A stretch of DNA of 41,758 nucleotides from Oscillospiraceae bacterium (GTDB taxonomy: Bacteria > Bacillota > Clostridia > Oscillospirales > Ruminococcaceae), in NCBI GenBank assembly GCA_017466885.1, contig JAFTTH010000018.1, positions 1 through 41,758 of the forward strand. The letters run 5' to 3'. How positions within the stretch are numbered: the first letter of the stretch is position 1; each line of letters starts with the position of its first letter. The position numbers and the translations under genes are program-made. Positions 16,269 through 25,724 of the stretch are shown here, piece after piece. The notes under the pieces were generated by a model. That model was not told the DNA's origin. It did no database searches and was given only the letters and a program-made list of their open reading frames with translations.

Positions 16269-16299
16269 GGACAACTTCCCCCCTTCCCCCAACAATTCC

Positions 16300-16328
16300 T
16301 TGAAATCACCGCCCCGCCGTGATAGAAT
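16300..16328 (+). promoter_or_regulatory. Promoter of lrgAB
   Basis: TTGAAA (16300-16305), 17 nt, TAGAAT (16323-16328), 33 nt before the lrgA start. Confidence 0.75.
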
Positions 16329-16360
16329 AAAAACAAAGCAAAAAACAGGAAGGTGACCTG

Positions 16361-16735
16361 ATGAAATATATCAAGCAAGGCGGGATCATCCTTGGGGTAT
16401 CCTTTGTGGGGGAGATCCTGCATTTCCTGATCCCCCTCCCCATTCCGGCGGGAATTTACGGAATCATTCTGATGTTTCTCTGTTTGCAGACCAGGCTGAT
16501 TCCCCTGGCAGAGGTGGAAACCACCGCCGATTTTCTGGTGGAGATGATGCCTATTATGTTCGTTCCGGCGGCGGTGGGAGTGATGGAAGCTCTGGGACTT
16601 TTGGGCTCTCTTTGGCTTGCCTATCTGCTGGTTACGGTGGTCTCTACCCTGCTGGTAATGCTCTGCTCGGGGTGGGTCACCCAAGGATTGATCCGACTGA
16701 CCCGCAAACGGAAGGAGGGGAAGAAGGATGACTGA
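16361..16735 (+). CDS. lrgA: CidA/LrgA family holin-like protein
   Basis: Small membrane protein of 124 residues with four hydrophobic segments. It carries the family signature around PLPIPAGIYGIILMFLCL and the FFVPAAVG-like block (MFVPAAVGVMEALG), and ends in a basic tail (RLTRKRKEGKKDD). CidA/LrgA proteins work with their LrgB/CidB partner in the membrane to modulate murein hydrolase release or export of small metabolites such as pyruvate. The start has GGAAGGT 7 nt upstream. Its last codons overlap lrgB by 8 nt, so the pair is translationally coupled. Confidence 0.9.
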   Translation: MKYIKQGGIILGVSFVGEILHFLIPLPIPAGIYGIILMFLCLQTRLIPLAEVETTADFLVEMMPIMFVPAAVGVMEALGLLGSLWLAYLLVTVVSTLLVMLCSGWVTQGLIRLTRKRKEGKKDD

Positions 16736-17420
16736 ATTTTTGGAGAGCTCCGTCTTTTTCGGAGTGGTGCTGACCCTTGCCGGGTACGGTGTGGGGGCGT
16801 TGCTGAAAAAGAAGCTCCGGCTGGCCATCTTTAACCCCATTCTGATTGGGGCGCTCCTTTGCATTGGGGTGCTTTTACTGACCGGAGTAGATTACGAGAC
16901 CTACCGGTCCGGGGCGCAATATATCAGCTACCTGCTGACCCCTGCAACGGTTTGTCTGGCCATCCCCCTTTATCGGCAGTTAAACCTTCTGAAGCGGTAT
17001 CCGCTGGCGATTCTGCTGGGAATCACCGCCGGGGTGCTGACCAGCCTTTCCACCATTCTCGCCCTTTCGGCCCTGATGGGGCTGGATCACGCCTCTTACG
17101 TGACTCTCCTCCCCAAATCCATCACCACTGCCATCGGGATCGGGGTCTCGGAGGAGCTGGGAGGCTACGTTTCCCTGACTGCGGTGGTCATTATCATCAC
17201 TGGGGTGCTGGGGAATATCCTGGCCGGAGGCGTTTGTAAGCTGTTCCGGATTACCGAGCCCGTAGCCAGGGGAGTTGCCATCGGCACAGCATCCCACGCC
17301 ATCGGAACCTCTAAGGCCATGGAGATGGGCCAGGTGGAGGGTGCTATGAGCGGCCTTTCCATCGTTGTGTCCGGATTGTTGACGGTGGTGGGGGCAAGCG
17401 TCTTTGCCCAATTTCTGTAA
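16728..17420 (+). CDS. lrgB: CidB/LrgB family membrane protein
   Basis: Polytopic 230-residue partner of LrgA. Conserved family segments include NPILIGALL, FLLTPATVCLAIPLY-like (YLLTPATVCLAIPLY), LPKSITTAIGIGVSEELGG and GTASHAIGTSKAMEMG. The gene overlaps lrgA by 8 nt, with an AAGGAGGGG ribosome site inside the lrgA 3' end. No strong terminator is seen after it; the next gene has its own promoter at 17468. Confidence 0.92.
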   Translation: MTEFLESSVFFGVVLTLAGYGVGALLKKKLRLAIFNPILIGALLCIGVLLLTGVDYETYRSGAQYISYLLTPATVCLAIPLYRQLNLLKRYPLAILLGITAGVLTSLSTILALSALMGLDHASYVTLLPKSITTAIGIGVSEELGGYVSLTAVVIIITGVLGNILAGGVCKLFRITEPVARGVAIGTASHAIGTSKAMEMGQVEGAMSGLSIVVSGLLTVVGASVFAQFL

Positions 17421-17467
17421 AACGGAAAGAAAACAAAAAAATACCTTTTTTTCGCAATATCCTTCCA

Positions 17468-17496
17468 TTGACATTTCCCGGTACATCGGGCATAAT
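17468..17496 (+). promoter_or_regulatory. Promoter of the URO-D-like gene
   Basis: TTGACA (17468-17473), 17 nt, CATAAT (17491-17496). A second TATAAT at 17521-17526 lies downstream. The spacer contains CCCGGTACATCGGG, and the -10 region overlaps the palindrome ATAATAATTATTAT; either could be an operator. Confidence 0.7.
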
Positions 17497-17556
17497 AATT
17501 ATTATGATTTTACTTGATATTATAATGAGAGAACAGAAAGAGAGGGAAGATATGCT

Positions 17557-18615
17557 ATGAAAAAAGAGCTTTTTCAACCGGATTACCGGAATATTGAGAT
17601 GTCTGCCCGGAATATTGAGGCGCCCCGCCTCCCTCTTTACGAGCATTTTGTTTCGGTGGAGTTTATGGAGCGGGCTTTGGACTGCAAATTCGCCCAGCTG
17701 GAGGCAGGCAGTTACTCCGATCAGCTGGAGTTTTTTCGCCATTATACCCGGTTTTTCCTGGAGGGCGGGTATGATACCGTCAGCTATGAGTGTTGCACCG
17801 GTCCCATTATGCCGGGAAGCGGCGCTTTGGGCGGCCATCAGCAGGGGGTCATTCGGGATCGCGCGGATTTTGAGGCTTACCCCTGGGATGAGCTGGTCGA
17901 TCGGTACTTTGCAACCTACGCAGACCGCTTCCGGGCACTGCGGGAGGTGATGCCCGCCGGAATGAAGGCGGTCGGCGGTGTGGGAAACGGCGTTTTTGAG
18001 TGCGTGCAGGATCTGGTGGGATATATGGATCTTTGCTACCTCTCGGTGGACGATCCCGAGCTTTACGGTGCGCTTTTTGCCAAAATGGGGCAGGTCAGCC
18101 TTTCCATCTGGGAACGGTTTTTGGCGGAATTCGGAGATATTTACTGCGTTTGCCGGTTTGGGGATGATCTGGGCTATAAGAGCAATACCCTCCTCCCGGC
18201 GGATGACATCCGGACCCATATTTTCCCGGTATATAAAAAGATCGTTGCGGCGGTGCACCGGGCGGGAAAGCCCTTCCTGCTCCATAGCTGTGGCTGTATT
18301 TTTGATGTGATGGATGAGCTGATTGAGGAGGTCGGGATTGACGCCAAGCACTCCAACGAGGATCAGATCGCACTCTTCCCCTACTGGGTAGAGACCTATG
18401 GCGACCGGATCGGCAACTTCGGCGGGATCGATACCGATGCCGTCTGCCGTCTCCCCAGGGAGGATATGCGGGAGTATATCCGGGAGGTGGTGGCAAAATG
18501 CAAGGGCCATGGCGGCTTTGCCTTCGGCTCGGGCAACTCCATCCCCGACTACGTTCCCCTGGATGGCTACCGCACAATGCTGGAAACCATCCACGAGCTC
18601 CGGGGTACCAACTGA
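17557..18615 (+). CDS. Uroporphyrinogen decarboxylase/MtaA-like protein
   Basis: Cytosolic TIM-barrel protein of 352 residues from the URO-D superfamily. True HemE enzymes differ. Here a HSCGC motif (about residue 245) and downstream GIDAKHSNED resemble zinc- and corrinoid-dependent methyltransferases (MtaA/MtbA type), which also use an HxC motif. No corrinoid-protein gene or haem genes are nearby, so the substrate is unknown. Homologues often sit in sugar or C1 clusters of Clostridia. It has its own promoter and terminator but directly precedes the kinase-isomerase-dehydrogenase group on the same strand. GAGGGAAG lies 10 nt before the ATG. Confidence 0.75.
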   Translation: MKKELFQPDYRNIEMSARNIEAPRLPLYEHFVSVEFMERALDCKFAQLEAGSYSDQLEFFRHYTRFFLEGGYDTVSYECCTGPIMPGSGALGGHQQGVIRDRADFEAYPWDELVDRYFATYADRFRALREVMPAGMKAVGGVGNGVFECVQDLVGYMDLCYLSVDDPELYGALFAKMGQVSLSIWERFLAEFGDIYCVCRFGDDLGYKSNTLLPADDIRTHIFPVYKKIVAAVHRAGKPFLLHSCGCIFDVMDELIEEVGIDAKHSNEDQIALFPYWVETYGDRIGNFGGIDTDAVCRLPREDMREYIREVVAKCKGHGGFAFGSGNSIPDYVPLDGYRTMLETIHELRGTN

Positions 18616-18627
18616 ATAAATTTCGAA

Positions 18628-18660
18628 AAATCCCGCAGACGTAGTGTTGCGGGATTTTTG
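18628..18660 (+). terminator. Terminator of the URO-D-like gene
   Basis: AAATCCCGCA (18628-18637) pairs with TGCGGGATTT (18648-18657), followed by TTG and a T-rich tail. Confidence 0.85.
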
Positions 18661-18694
18661 TTGCAGGAATGGCCTTTTTTGTTGCAATCCTACC

Positions 18695-18723
18695 TTGACA
18701 GCCTTTTTCCGGTGGGTTATAAT
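18695..18723 (+). promoter_or_regulatory. Consensus promoter of the sugar kinase operon
   Basis: Perfect TTGACA (18695-18700), 17-nt spacer, perfect TATAAT (18718-18723). It should be strong; a leader of about 60 nt follows. Confidence 0.9.
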
Positions 18724-18789
18724 AGGATTGAATGAGACAAAGTAAATCAATTATACTATTACAATTCATTAAAAGAGAGGAACATGATT

Positions 18790-20317
<1,528 letters not shown>

Positions 20318-20396
20318 CCTCCTGTGGACTCGTTTCACTGCCGGCGGCGGGGAAGACCTGTCGGCGGCAGTTTTTCCGAAAAACAGGACGATACAG

Positions 20397-20440
20397 AAAG
20401 GAGGCGGCGCGCGAAAGAGCATTTCTTCGCGCGGTGTCAA
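20397..20440 (+). promoter_or_regulatory. Hairpin-bridged ribosome binding site of mtlD
   Basis: AAAGGAGG at 20397-20404 lies 36 nt before the ATG at 20441, far beyond normal spacing. Between them CGCGCGAA (20408-20415) pairs perfectly with TTCGCGCG (20426-20433). If the hairpin folds, 3 nt plus 7 nt remain, an effective spacing of 10 nt. No closer Shine-Dalgarno or alternative in-frame start is present. Confidence 0.65.
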
Positions 20441-21652
20441 ATGAAAAAAGCAGTAATGTATGGCGCTGGCAATATCGGCCGGGGATTTATTGGAGAGCGG
20501 TTCTCCCTTTCCGGTTACGAAACTGCCTTTATTGATATCAATATGACCGTCATTGATCGGCTCAATAACGATCACGAGTATCCTCTTTATATTACCAAGG
20601 GTGCGGAGTATCAGCAGACTGCGGTGAAAAATGTCCGGGGCGTCAACGGTAAGGATGTTGCCGCTGTGGCCGCTGAGATCGCCGCTTGCGATATTATGGC
20701 AACTGCGGTTGGCGTAAACGTTCTCCCCTTCATCACCGAGCCGGTAGCGGCCGGAATCAAGGCCCGGTTTGAGGCGGGCGCCCGTCCGTTGAATATTATC
20801 ATCTGCGAAAATAAGCTGGGAGCGGATGCCTACCTTCGGGAGCTGATCGGTCAGAAGCTGGAGGGGGATGTTCTGGCGTACTTCAATGAGTCGGTGGGTC
20901 TGGTGGAGGCTTCCATCGGCCGGATGGTTCCCGCTACCCCCAAGGAGATCTCCGAAAAGAACCCTCTGGCAGTTTGCGTGGAGGAGTATTGCACCCTGCC
21001 GGTGGATAAGGATGCCTTCAAGGGCGAGATTCCCGAAATCAAGGGAATGGTTCCCTTTGCTCCCTTCGAGTTTTACATTCAGCGGAAGCTCTTTATGCAT
21101 AATATGAGCCACGCTCTGACCGCATATCTTGGCAACCTCAAGGGCTATACCCACATTTGGCAGGCAGCCACCGATGCGCAGATCCAGATCATTGCTCTGC
21201 GGGCACTGATGGAATCCTCCCAGGCGCTCTCCCAGATCCATAATGTTCCTCTGCCCGAGCTGATCGACCATAGTGAGGATCTCCTTTACCGGTTTGAGAA
21301 TAAGCTCCTGGGCGACCCTGTTTCCCGGGTCGGAAATGATACCATCCGGAAGCTTTCCCCCTCTGACCGGCTGGTAGGTGCTTATAACGCCGCTGTGAAG
21401 TGCGGGATCCACCCGGTCTATATTGAGCTGGGCATTGCCGCGGCGCTCCACTTTGCTCCCGCCGGGGATGAGCGCTCCGCCGAGGTTGCGGCCTGTGCCG
21501 CCAACGAGGGTGTTGCCGTTGCTCTCGGCAAGTATAGCAATATCACCTGCAAAAAGGCGGTGGAAGAGATCACTGCCCTTTACGATCTCCTCTCCTCCTT
21601 TGACGGAGATACCCTTTTCCTCAAGCTCCAAGAGCTCAAGCATAATAACTGA
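20441..21652 (+). CDS. mtlD: Mannitol-1-phosphate 5-dehydrogenase
   Basis: Cytosolic long-chain polyol dehydrogenase that interconverts mannitol-1-phosphate and fructose-6-phosphate with NAD(H). The 403 residues start with the Rossmann motif GAGNIGRGFIGE at residues 8-19. They carry the family catalytic signature K-x4-N-x2-H in KLFMHNMSHA at about residue 215. The start (MKKAVMYGAG) matches the usual MtlD N terminus, so the distant ribosome site is real rather than a misplaced start. No PTS mannitol transporter is adjacent, so the enzyme may run toward mannitol synthesis or serve a transporter encoded elsewhere. Confidence 0.93.
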   Translation: MKKAVMYGAGNIGRGFIGERFSLSGYETAFIDINMTVIDRLNNDHEYPLYITKGAEYQQTAVKNVRGVNGKDVAAVAAEIAACDIMATAVGVNVLPFITEPVAAGIKARFEAGARPLNIIICENKLGADAYLRELIGQKLEGDVLAYFNESVGLVEASIGRMVPATPKEISEKNPLAVCVEEYCTLPVDKDAFKGEIPEIKGMVPFAPFEFYIQRKLFMHNMSHALTAYLGNLKGYTHIWQAATDAQIQIIALRALMESSQALSQIHNVPLPELIDHSEDLLYRFENKLLGDPVSRVGNDTIRKLSPSDRLVGAYNAAVKCGIHPVYIELGIAAALHFAPAGDERSAEVAACAANEGVAVALGKYSNITCKKAVEEITALYDLLSSFDGDTLFLKLQELKHNN

Positions 21653-21672
21653 TCCTCCCAATAAAAGAGAAC

Positions 21673-21707
21673 GCGCCCAGGGCGATCCGGCCCCGGGCGC
21701 TTTTTTT
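21673..21707 (+). terminator. Terminator of mtlD
   Basis: GCGCCC (21673-21678) pairs with GGGCGC (21695-21700), with an inner GGGC/GCCC extension, followed by seven T. It may also end the convergent small gene, with a poorer tail on that side. Confidence 0.85.
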
Positions 21708-21710
21708 GTG

Positions 21711-21857
21711 TTAGAAATCGTTGCGGTTGGTGTAGTTCTGCTCGTTTTTGTTCTGGGACTGGTTGTTCTTTTTGTTCTGTGCGTTTTTGTTCTGTGCCTT
21801 ATTCTTGGCATTTTTATTCTGAGCATTGTTCTGATTGTTCTGATCCTGATAATTCAT
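21711..21857 (-). CDS. 48-residue Asn/Gln/Lys-rich protein, possible spore protein
   Basis: Small gene with a clear ribosome site (GAAAGGAG, 8-9 nt before the ATG at 21857). The product is built almost wholly of Asn, Gln, Lys and Ala in imperfect repeats (units like AQNKNAKNK, AQNKNAQNK, SQNKNEQN) and ends NYTNRNDF. It is hydrophilic, has no cysteine and no membrane segment, and is probably disordered. The composition recalls small spore storage proteins. Upstream is a minus-strand GCATAA-17-GATACTA pair close to forespore sigma-G/F promoters (21940-21969). No family was recognised. Coding is supported by the ribosome site, the clean stop and the repeat in codon phase. Confidence 0.7.
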   Translation of the reverse strand: MNYQDQNNQNNAQNKNAKNKAQNKNAQNKKNNQSQNKNEQNYTNRNDF

Positions 21858-21939
21858 CTTCCTGCTCCTTTCAGCAGATCTGTTTTCCCCGGGCGCCGCA
21901 CAGCCTCCTGCGTTCCGGCACCCTTTTTGGGGACAAAAA

Positions 21940-21969
21940 TAGTATCTGTCAGCTGGGGGAGAATTATGC
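21940..21969 (-). promoter_or_regulatory. Forespore-type (sigma-G/F-like) promoter candidate
   Basis: On the minus strand GCATAA (-35) and GATACTA (-10) are 17 nt apart. The sigma-G consensus of Bacillus is TGAATA-17/18-CATACTA, with GYATA shared by sigma-F. It points at the 48-residue gene, whose start is 83 nt downstream. Confidence 0.45.
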
Positions 21970-22024
21970 CGCCGGAAATTTTTTCAAATTGTTTGATTTG
22001 GGGGCGGGGAGGGCATCTTTGCGA

Positions 22025-22053
22025 TTGTACTTTTTTATCGGATGTGTTATAAT
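22025..22053 (+). promoter_or_regulatory. Promoter of dnaE
   Basis: TTGTAC (22025-22030), 17 nt, TATAAT (22048-22053); the dnaE ATG follows 32 nt later with GGAAGGAGAGG. Confidence 0.8.
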
Positions 22054-22085
22054 AAAAATATCTATCGGAAGGAGAGGGACGAAAG

Positions 22086-25000
22086 ATGAGCTTTGTCCAC
22101 CTGCATCTTCATAGTGAATATAGCCTTCTGGACGGTGCCTGCCGGATCAATCAGCTGGTGGAGGAGGTTGCCGCTCAGGGGCAGCCTGCCGTTGCCATCA
22201 CCGATCACGGTGTGATGTTTGGCGCCATTGATTTTTATAAAGCCGCCAATAAAGCCGGGATCAAGCCGATCATCGGCTGCGAGGTGTATGTTGCTCCCCG
22301 CACCCGTTTTGATAAAACACCCCGGGTGGATACCTCCCCTTACCATCTTGTCCTTCTCTGCGAGAATAATACCGGCTATCGCAACCTCATCAAGCTGGTT
22401 TCCCAGAGCTATACCGAGGGCTTTTACGGCAAGCCCCGGGTGGATAAGGAGCTTTTGGCCGCCCACTCGGAGGGGTTAATTGCCCTCTCCGCCTGCCTTG
22501 CGGGAGAGCTGCCCCGGAAGCTTTTGGCCGAGGGGTATGAGGCTGCAAAAGCCGCCGCAGAGGAATATCTTGCCATCTTTGGAAAAGGGAACTATTATAT
22601 TGAGCTGCAGGATCACGGGATTGCCGACCAGCGGCGGGTGCTGCCGGGGTTGATCCGTCTTGCCCGGGAGCTGGAGATTCCCCTCGTTGCCACCAACGAT
22701 GCCCACTATCTGAAAAAAGAGGACTCGGAGATGCAGCATATCCTCATCTGCATTGCCACCGGCAAAACGGTGGACGATGAGGATGTCCTGGAGTTTGAAA
22801 CGGACGAATTCTACCTCAAAACAGAGGAGGAGATGCGGGCTCTGTTCGCCTCCACCCCCGAAGCCATTGATAATACCCTGACCATTGCCCAGCGGTGCAA
22901 CGTGACCTTTGAGTTTGGTGTGACCAAGCTTCCCCGCTTCACCGCGCCGGACGGCTCGGATAATGATAGCTATTTTACCCGGATGTGCCACGAGGGGCTG
23001 ATCCGCCGGTATGGGGAAAACCCGCCGGCAGAGGCCGCCGAGCGGCTGGAGTATGAGCTTTCGGTCATCCGGAAGATGGGGTATGTGGAATACTACCTGA
23101 TCGTTCACGATTTCGTCCGCCACGCTAGGGAGCACGGGATTCCCGTTGGCCCGGGACGTGGCTCGGGTGCAGGCAGTATTGCCGCCTACTGCATTGGGAT
23201 CACCGGCATCGACCCTATGCGGTATAACCTTCTGTTTGAACGGTTTCTGAACCCCGAGCGGGTCAGTATGCCCGACTTTGATATTGACTTTTGCTATGAG
23301 CGGCGGAGTCAGGTCATTGACTACGTTATTGAAAAATACGGCGCAGACCACGTGGCGCAGATCGTCACCTTCGGTACAATGGCGGCCCGGGGTTCCTTGC
23401 GGGACGTTGGCCGGGTGATGGGAATCCCCTACCAAACGGTGGACGGGATTGCCAAGCTGGTTCCCGCCGAGCTCAATATCACCCTTGACCGGGCGCTGGA
23501 GCGGTCGGAGGAATTCAAAACCGCCTACGCTTCGGACGCTACCGTCAAAGCTCTGGTAGATATGGCCCGGAAGATTGAGGGGATGCCCCGCCACTCCTCC
23601 ACCCACGCCGCCGGCGTTGTCATCACCCGGGATCCGGTGGATAGCTACGTTCCCCTCCTGAAAAGTGATGAGTCAGTCATTACCCAGTTCCCTATGACCA
23701 CTCTGGAAGAGCTGGGTCTGCTGAAGATGGACTTTTTGGGTCTGCGCAACCTGACGGTCATCCGGGACTGTGAGGAGATGATCCGGGAGACTGAGCCGGG
23801 ATTCTCGGTGGAGAATGCCCCCCTGGATGATAAGGCCGTATTTGAAATGCTTTCCGCCGGTCAGGGGGCGGGGGTATTTCAGTTTGAGTCGGGAGGAATG
23901 CGGCAGGTTCTTTCGGGACTGAAGCCGGAGAGCATTGAGGACCTGATCGCCGTGATTTCTCTGTACCGTCCCGGGCCGATGGATTCCATCCCCAAGTATA
24001 TTGAGAACCGCCATCACCCCGAAAAGGTGACCTATAAGCACCCCCTGCTGGAAGAGATCCTGGACGTGACCTACGGCTGTATCGTCTATCAGGAACAGGT
24101 AATGCAGATCTGCCGCCGCCTGGCGGGATATAGCTACGGCCGGGCCGACCTGGTCCGCCGGGCAATGTCCAAGAAAAAAGCGGACGTGATGGAAAAGGAG
24201 CGGCAGAATTTTATCCACGGCAGTCTCCGGCCGGATGGCACAGTGGAGTGCGTGGGTGCGGTGGCAAACGGTGTTCCCGAGGCGGTGGCCGATTCCATCT
24301 TTGATGAAATGTCCTCCTTTGCCTCTTATGCCTTCAATAAATCTCACGCCGCGGCTTACGCCTTTGTCGCCTACCGGACGGCGTACTTAAAATGTCATTA
24401 TCCCCGGCAGTATATGGCCGCCCTCCTGACCAGCGTACTGGATAATACCGATAAAGTGGTGGAATATATTGCCGAGTGTGCAAAGCTCGGCATTCGGATC
24501 CTCCCGCCTGATATCAACCTCAGCCGGGAAGGCTTCACCGTTTCGGGGGAGGATATCCGGTTTGGCCTGCTGGGGGTCAAAGGGATCGGCCGGGGCTTCC
24601 TCCACCAGCTGGAGGGGGAGCGCCGGGAAAACGGACCATTCCTTTCCTTCTTTGATTTCTGCGAGCGGATGTTCGGCGGAGAAATGAATAAGCGGACTCT
24701 GGAGGGACTGATTAAATGCGGTGCCTTCGATTCCCTGGACTCCAACCGCCGGAAGATCTTTTTGGCCTCCGATGCTGTTCTGCAGGAGCTGAACCGCCGG
24801 AGAAAGGAAAACCTGGAGGGGCAGACCAGCCTCTTTGATAACGTTCCCCAGCAAAATCGCTTTGAGATTCCTTATGCGGAGGATTTCCCCGTTTCGGAGA
24901 AGCTCTCCCAGGAAAAGGAGTTTACCGGCCTTTATATCTGCGGCCACCCTCTGGATCGGTTTGATTCCTGCCGTTGGCTGAATGCAGTGACCTCCCTGCG

Positions 25001-25655
25001 GCAGATTGCCGGTGCCGGCGAAAGCGGCGCCATCCGGGACGGGGAGGAGGTTTCGGTGCTGGCGGTGGTTTCCGCCGTCAAGCTCAAGATTACCCGCTCT
25101 GATGCAACCATGGCTTTTTTGACCCTGGAGGACAAGACCGGAACCCTGGAGGCTCTTGTTTTCCCCAAGGTTTTGGAAAAGTGCCGACAATATACTGCCC
25201 CCGGAACGGCTATCCTCATTCGTGGCCGGGCCAGCCTCCGGGAGGATGAGGATGCCAAGCTTCTGGCCTCGGTGATCCTCCCGGCAGATTCCGCGGCCTC
25301 TGCCGCCGAGCTGCCCTTCCCCAAGGAGGAATTCTCCCGTCCACCCCGGTATGAGGGCCCTTCCCGTCCGGTGGCTCCGCCTCCTGCGGCAGAGCGGCCT
25401 GCGCCGCCCGCGCCGGTGTCCCAGCCTTCCGGGACAGGCCGGAAGCTCTATTTGAAGATCCCCTCTCTGAATAGTCCCCAGTGGGAGGCTGTCCGGAAGA
25501 TTACTGAGCTTTTCCGGGGCGGAGAGTGTCTTGTCTGTCTCCGCTGTGCGGATACCGGGGCACTCCTCTCGGATGGGATGACCGTTCAGCTCAACGATCC
25601 GATGCTCAAGGAGCTTCGCCGGATCCTTGGCGGGGAAAATATCTTCCTAAAGTAG
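22086..25655 (+). CDS. dnaE: DNA polymerase III subunit alpha
   Basis: Family C replicative DNA polymerase of 1189 residues. An N-terminal PHP domain (FVHLHLHSEYSLLDG, then VAITDHG) is followed by the polymerase palm, whose catalytic aspartates lie in PDFDIDF (about residue 397) and LKMDFLGLRN (about residue 548). The GPGRGSGAGS loop, fingers, tandem HhH region and an OB-fold (about residues 980-1070) come next. Between the OB-fold and the last 80 residues lies a Pro/Ala/Arg-rich linker (about 1085-1115), unusual in DnaE. There is no exonuclease insert, so this is DnaE rather than PolC; Clostridia normally have both. Own promoter; no clear terminator before the next gene's promoter. Confidence 0.97.
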   Translation: MSFVHLHLHSEYSLLDGACRINQLVEEVAAQGQPAVAITDHGVMFGAIDFYKAANKAGIKPIIGCEVYVAPRTRFDKTPRVDTSPYHLVLLCENNTGYRNLIKLVSQSYTEGFYGKPRVDKELLAAHSEGLIALSACLAGELPRKLLAEGYEAAKAAAEEYLAIFGKGNYYIELQDHGIADQRRVLPGLIRLARELEIPLVATNDAHYLKKEDSEMQHILICIATGKTVDDEDVLEFETDEFYLKTEEEMRALFASTPEAIDNTLTIAQRCNVTFEFGVTKLPRFTAPDGSDNDSYFTRMCHEGLIRRYGENPPAEAAERLEYELSVIRKMGYVEYYLIVHDFVRHAREHGIPVGPGRGSGAGSIAAYCIGITGIDPMRYNLLFERFLNPERVSMPDFDIDFCYERRSQVIDYVIEKYGADHVAQIVTFGTMAARGSLRDVGRVMGIPYQTVDGIAKLVPAELNITLDRALERSEEFKTAYASDATVKALVDMARKIEGMPRHSSTHAAGVVITRDPVDSYVPLLKSDESVITQFPMTTLEELGLLKMDFLGLRNLTVIRDCEEMIRETEPGFSVENAPLDDKAVFEMLSAGQGAGVFQFESGGMRQVLSGLKPESIEDLIAVISLYRPGPMDSIPKYIENRHHPEKVTYKHPLLEEILDVTYGCIVYQEQVMQICRRLAGYSYGRADLVRRAMSKKKADVMEKERQNFIHGSLRPDGTVECVGAVANGVPEAVADSIFDEMSSFASYAFNKSHAAAYAFVAYRTAYLKCHYPRQYMAALLTSVLDNTDKVVEYIAECAKLGIRILPPDINLSREGFTVSGEDIRFGLLGVKGIGRGFLHQLEGERRENGPFLSFFDFCERMFGGEMNKRTLEGLIKCGAFDSLDSNRRKIFLASDAVLQELNRRRKENLEGQTSLFDNVPQQNRFEIPYAEDFPVSEKLSQEKEFTGLYICGHPLDRFDSCRWLNAVTSLRQIAGAGESGAIRDGEEVSVLAVVSAVKLKITRSDATMAFLTLEDKTGTLEALVFPKVLEKCRQYTAPGTAILIRGRASLREDEDAKLLASVILPADSAASAAELPFPKEEFSRPPRYEGPSRPVAPPPAAERPAPPAPVSQPSGTGRKLYLKIPSLNSPQWEAVRKITELFRGGECLVCLRCADTGALLSDGMTVQLNDPMLKELRRILGGENIFLK

Positions 25656-25661
25656 CTTCCC

Positions 25662-25690
25662 TTGACAATTCCTCCCTCCTTTGTTATAGT
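25662..25690 (+). promoter_or_regulatory. Promoter of the lipoprotein gene
   Basis: TTGACA (25662-25667), 17 nt, TATAGT (25685-25690), starting 6 nt after the dnaE stop. Confidence 0.8.
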
Positions 25691-25724
25691 ATTTTCAAAT
25701 ATTCGTGACCTGAAAGGAGCGATT

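Noticed and set aside
20324..20440. N-terminal extension of MtlD from 20324
   Set aside because: It would place 39 residues before a canonical MtlD start and translate through the ribosome site and hairpin.
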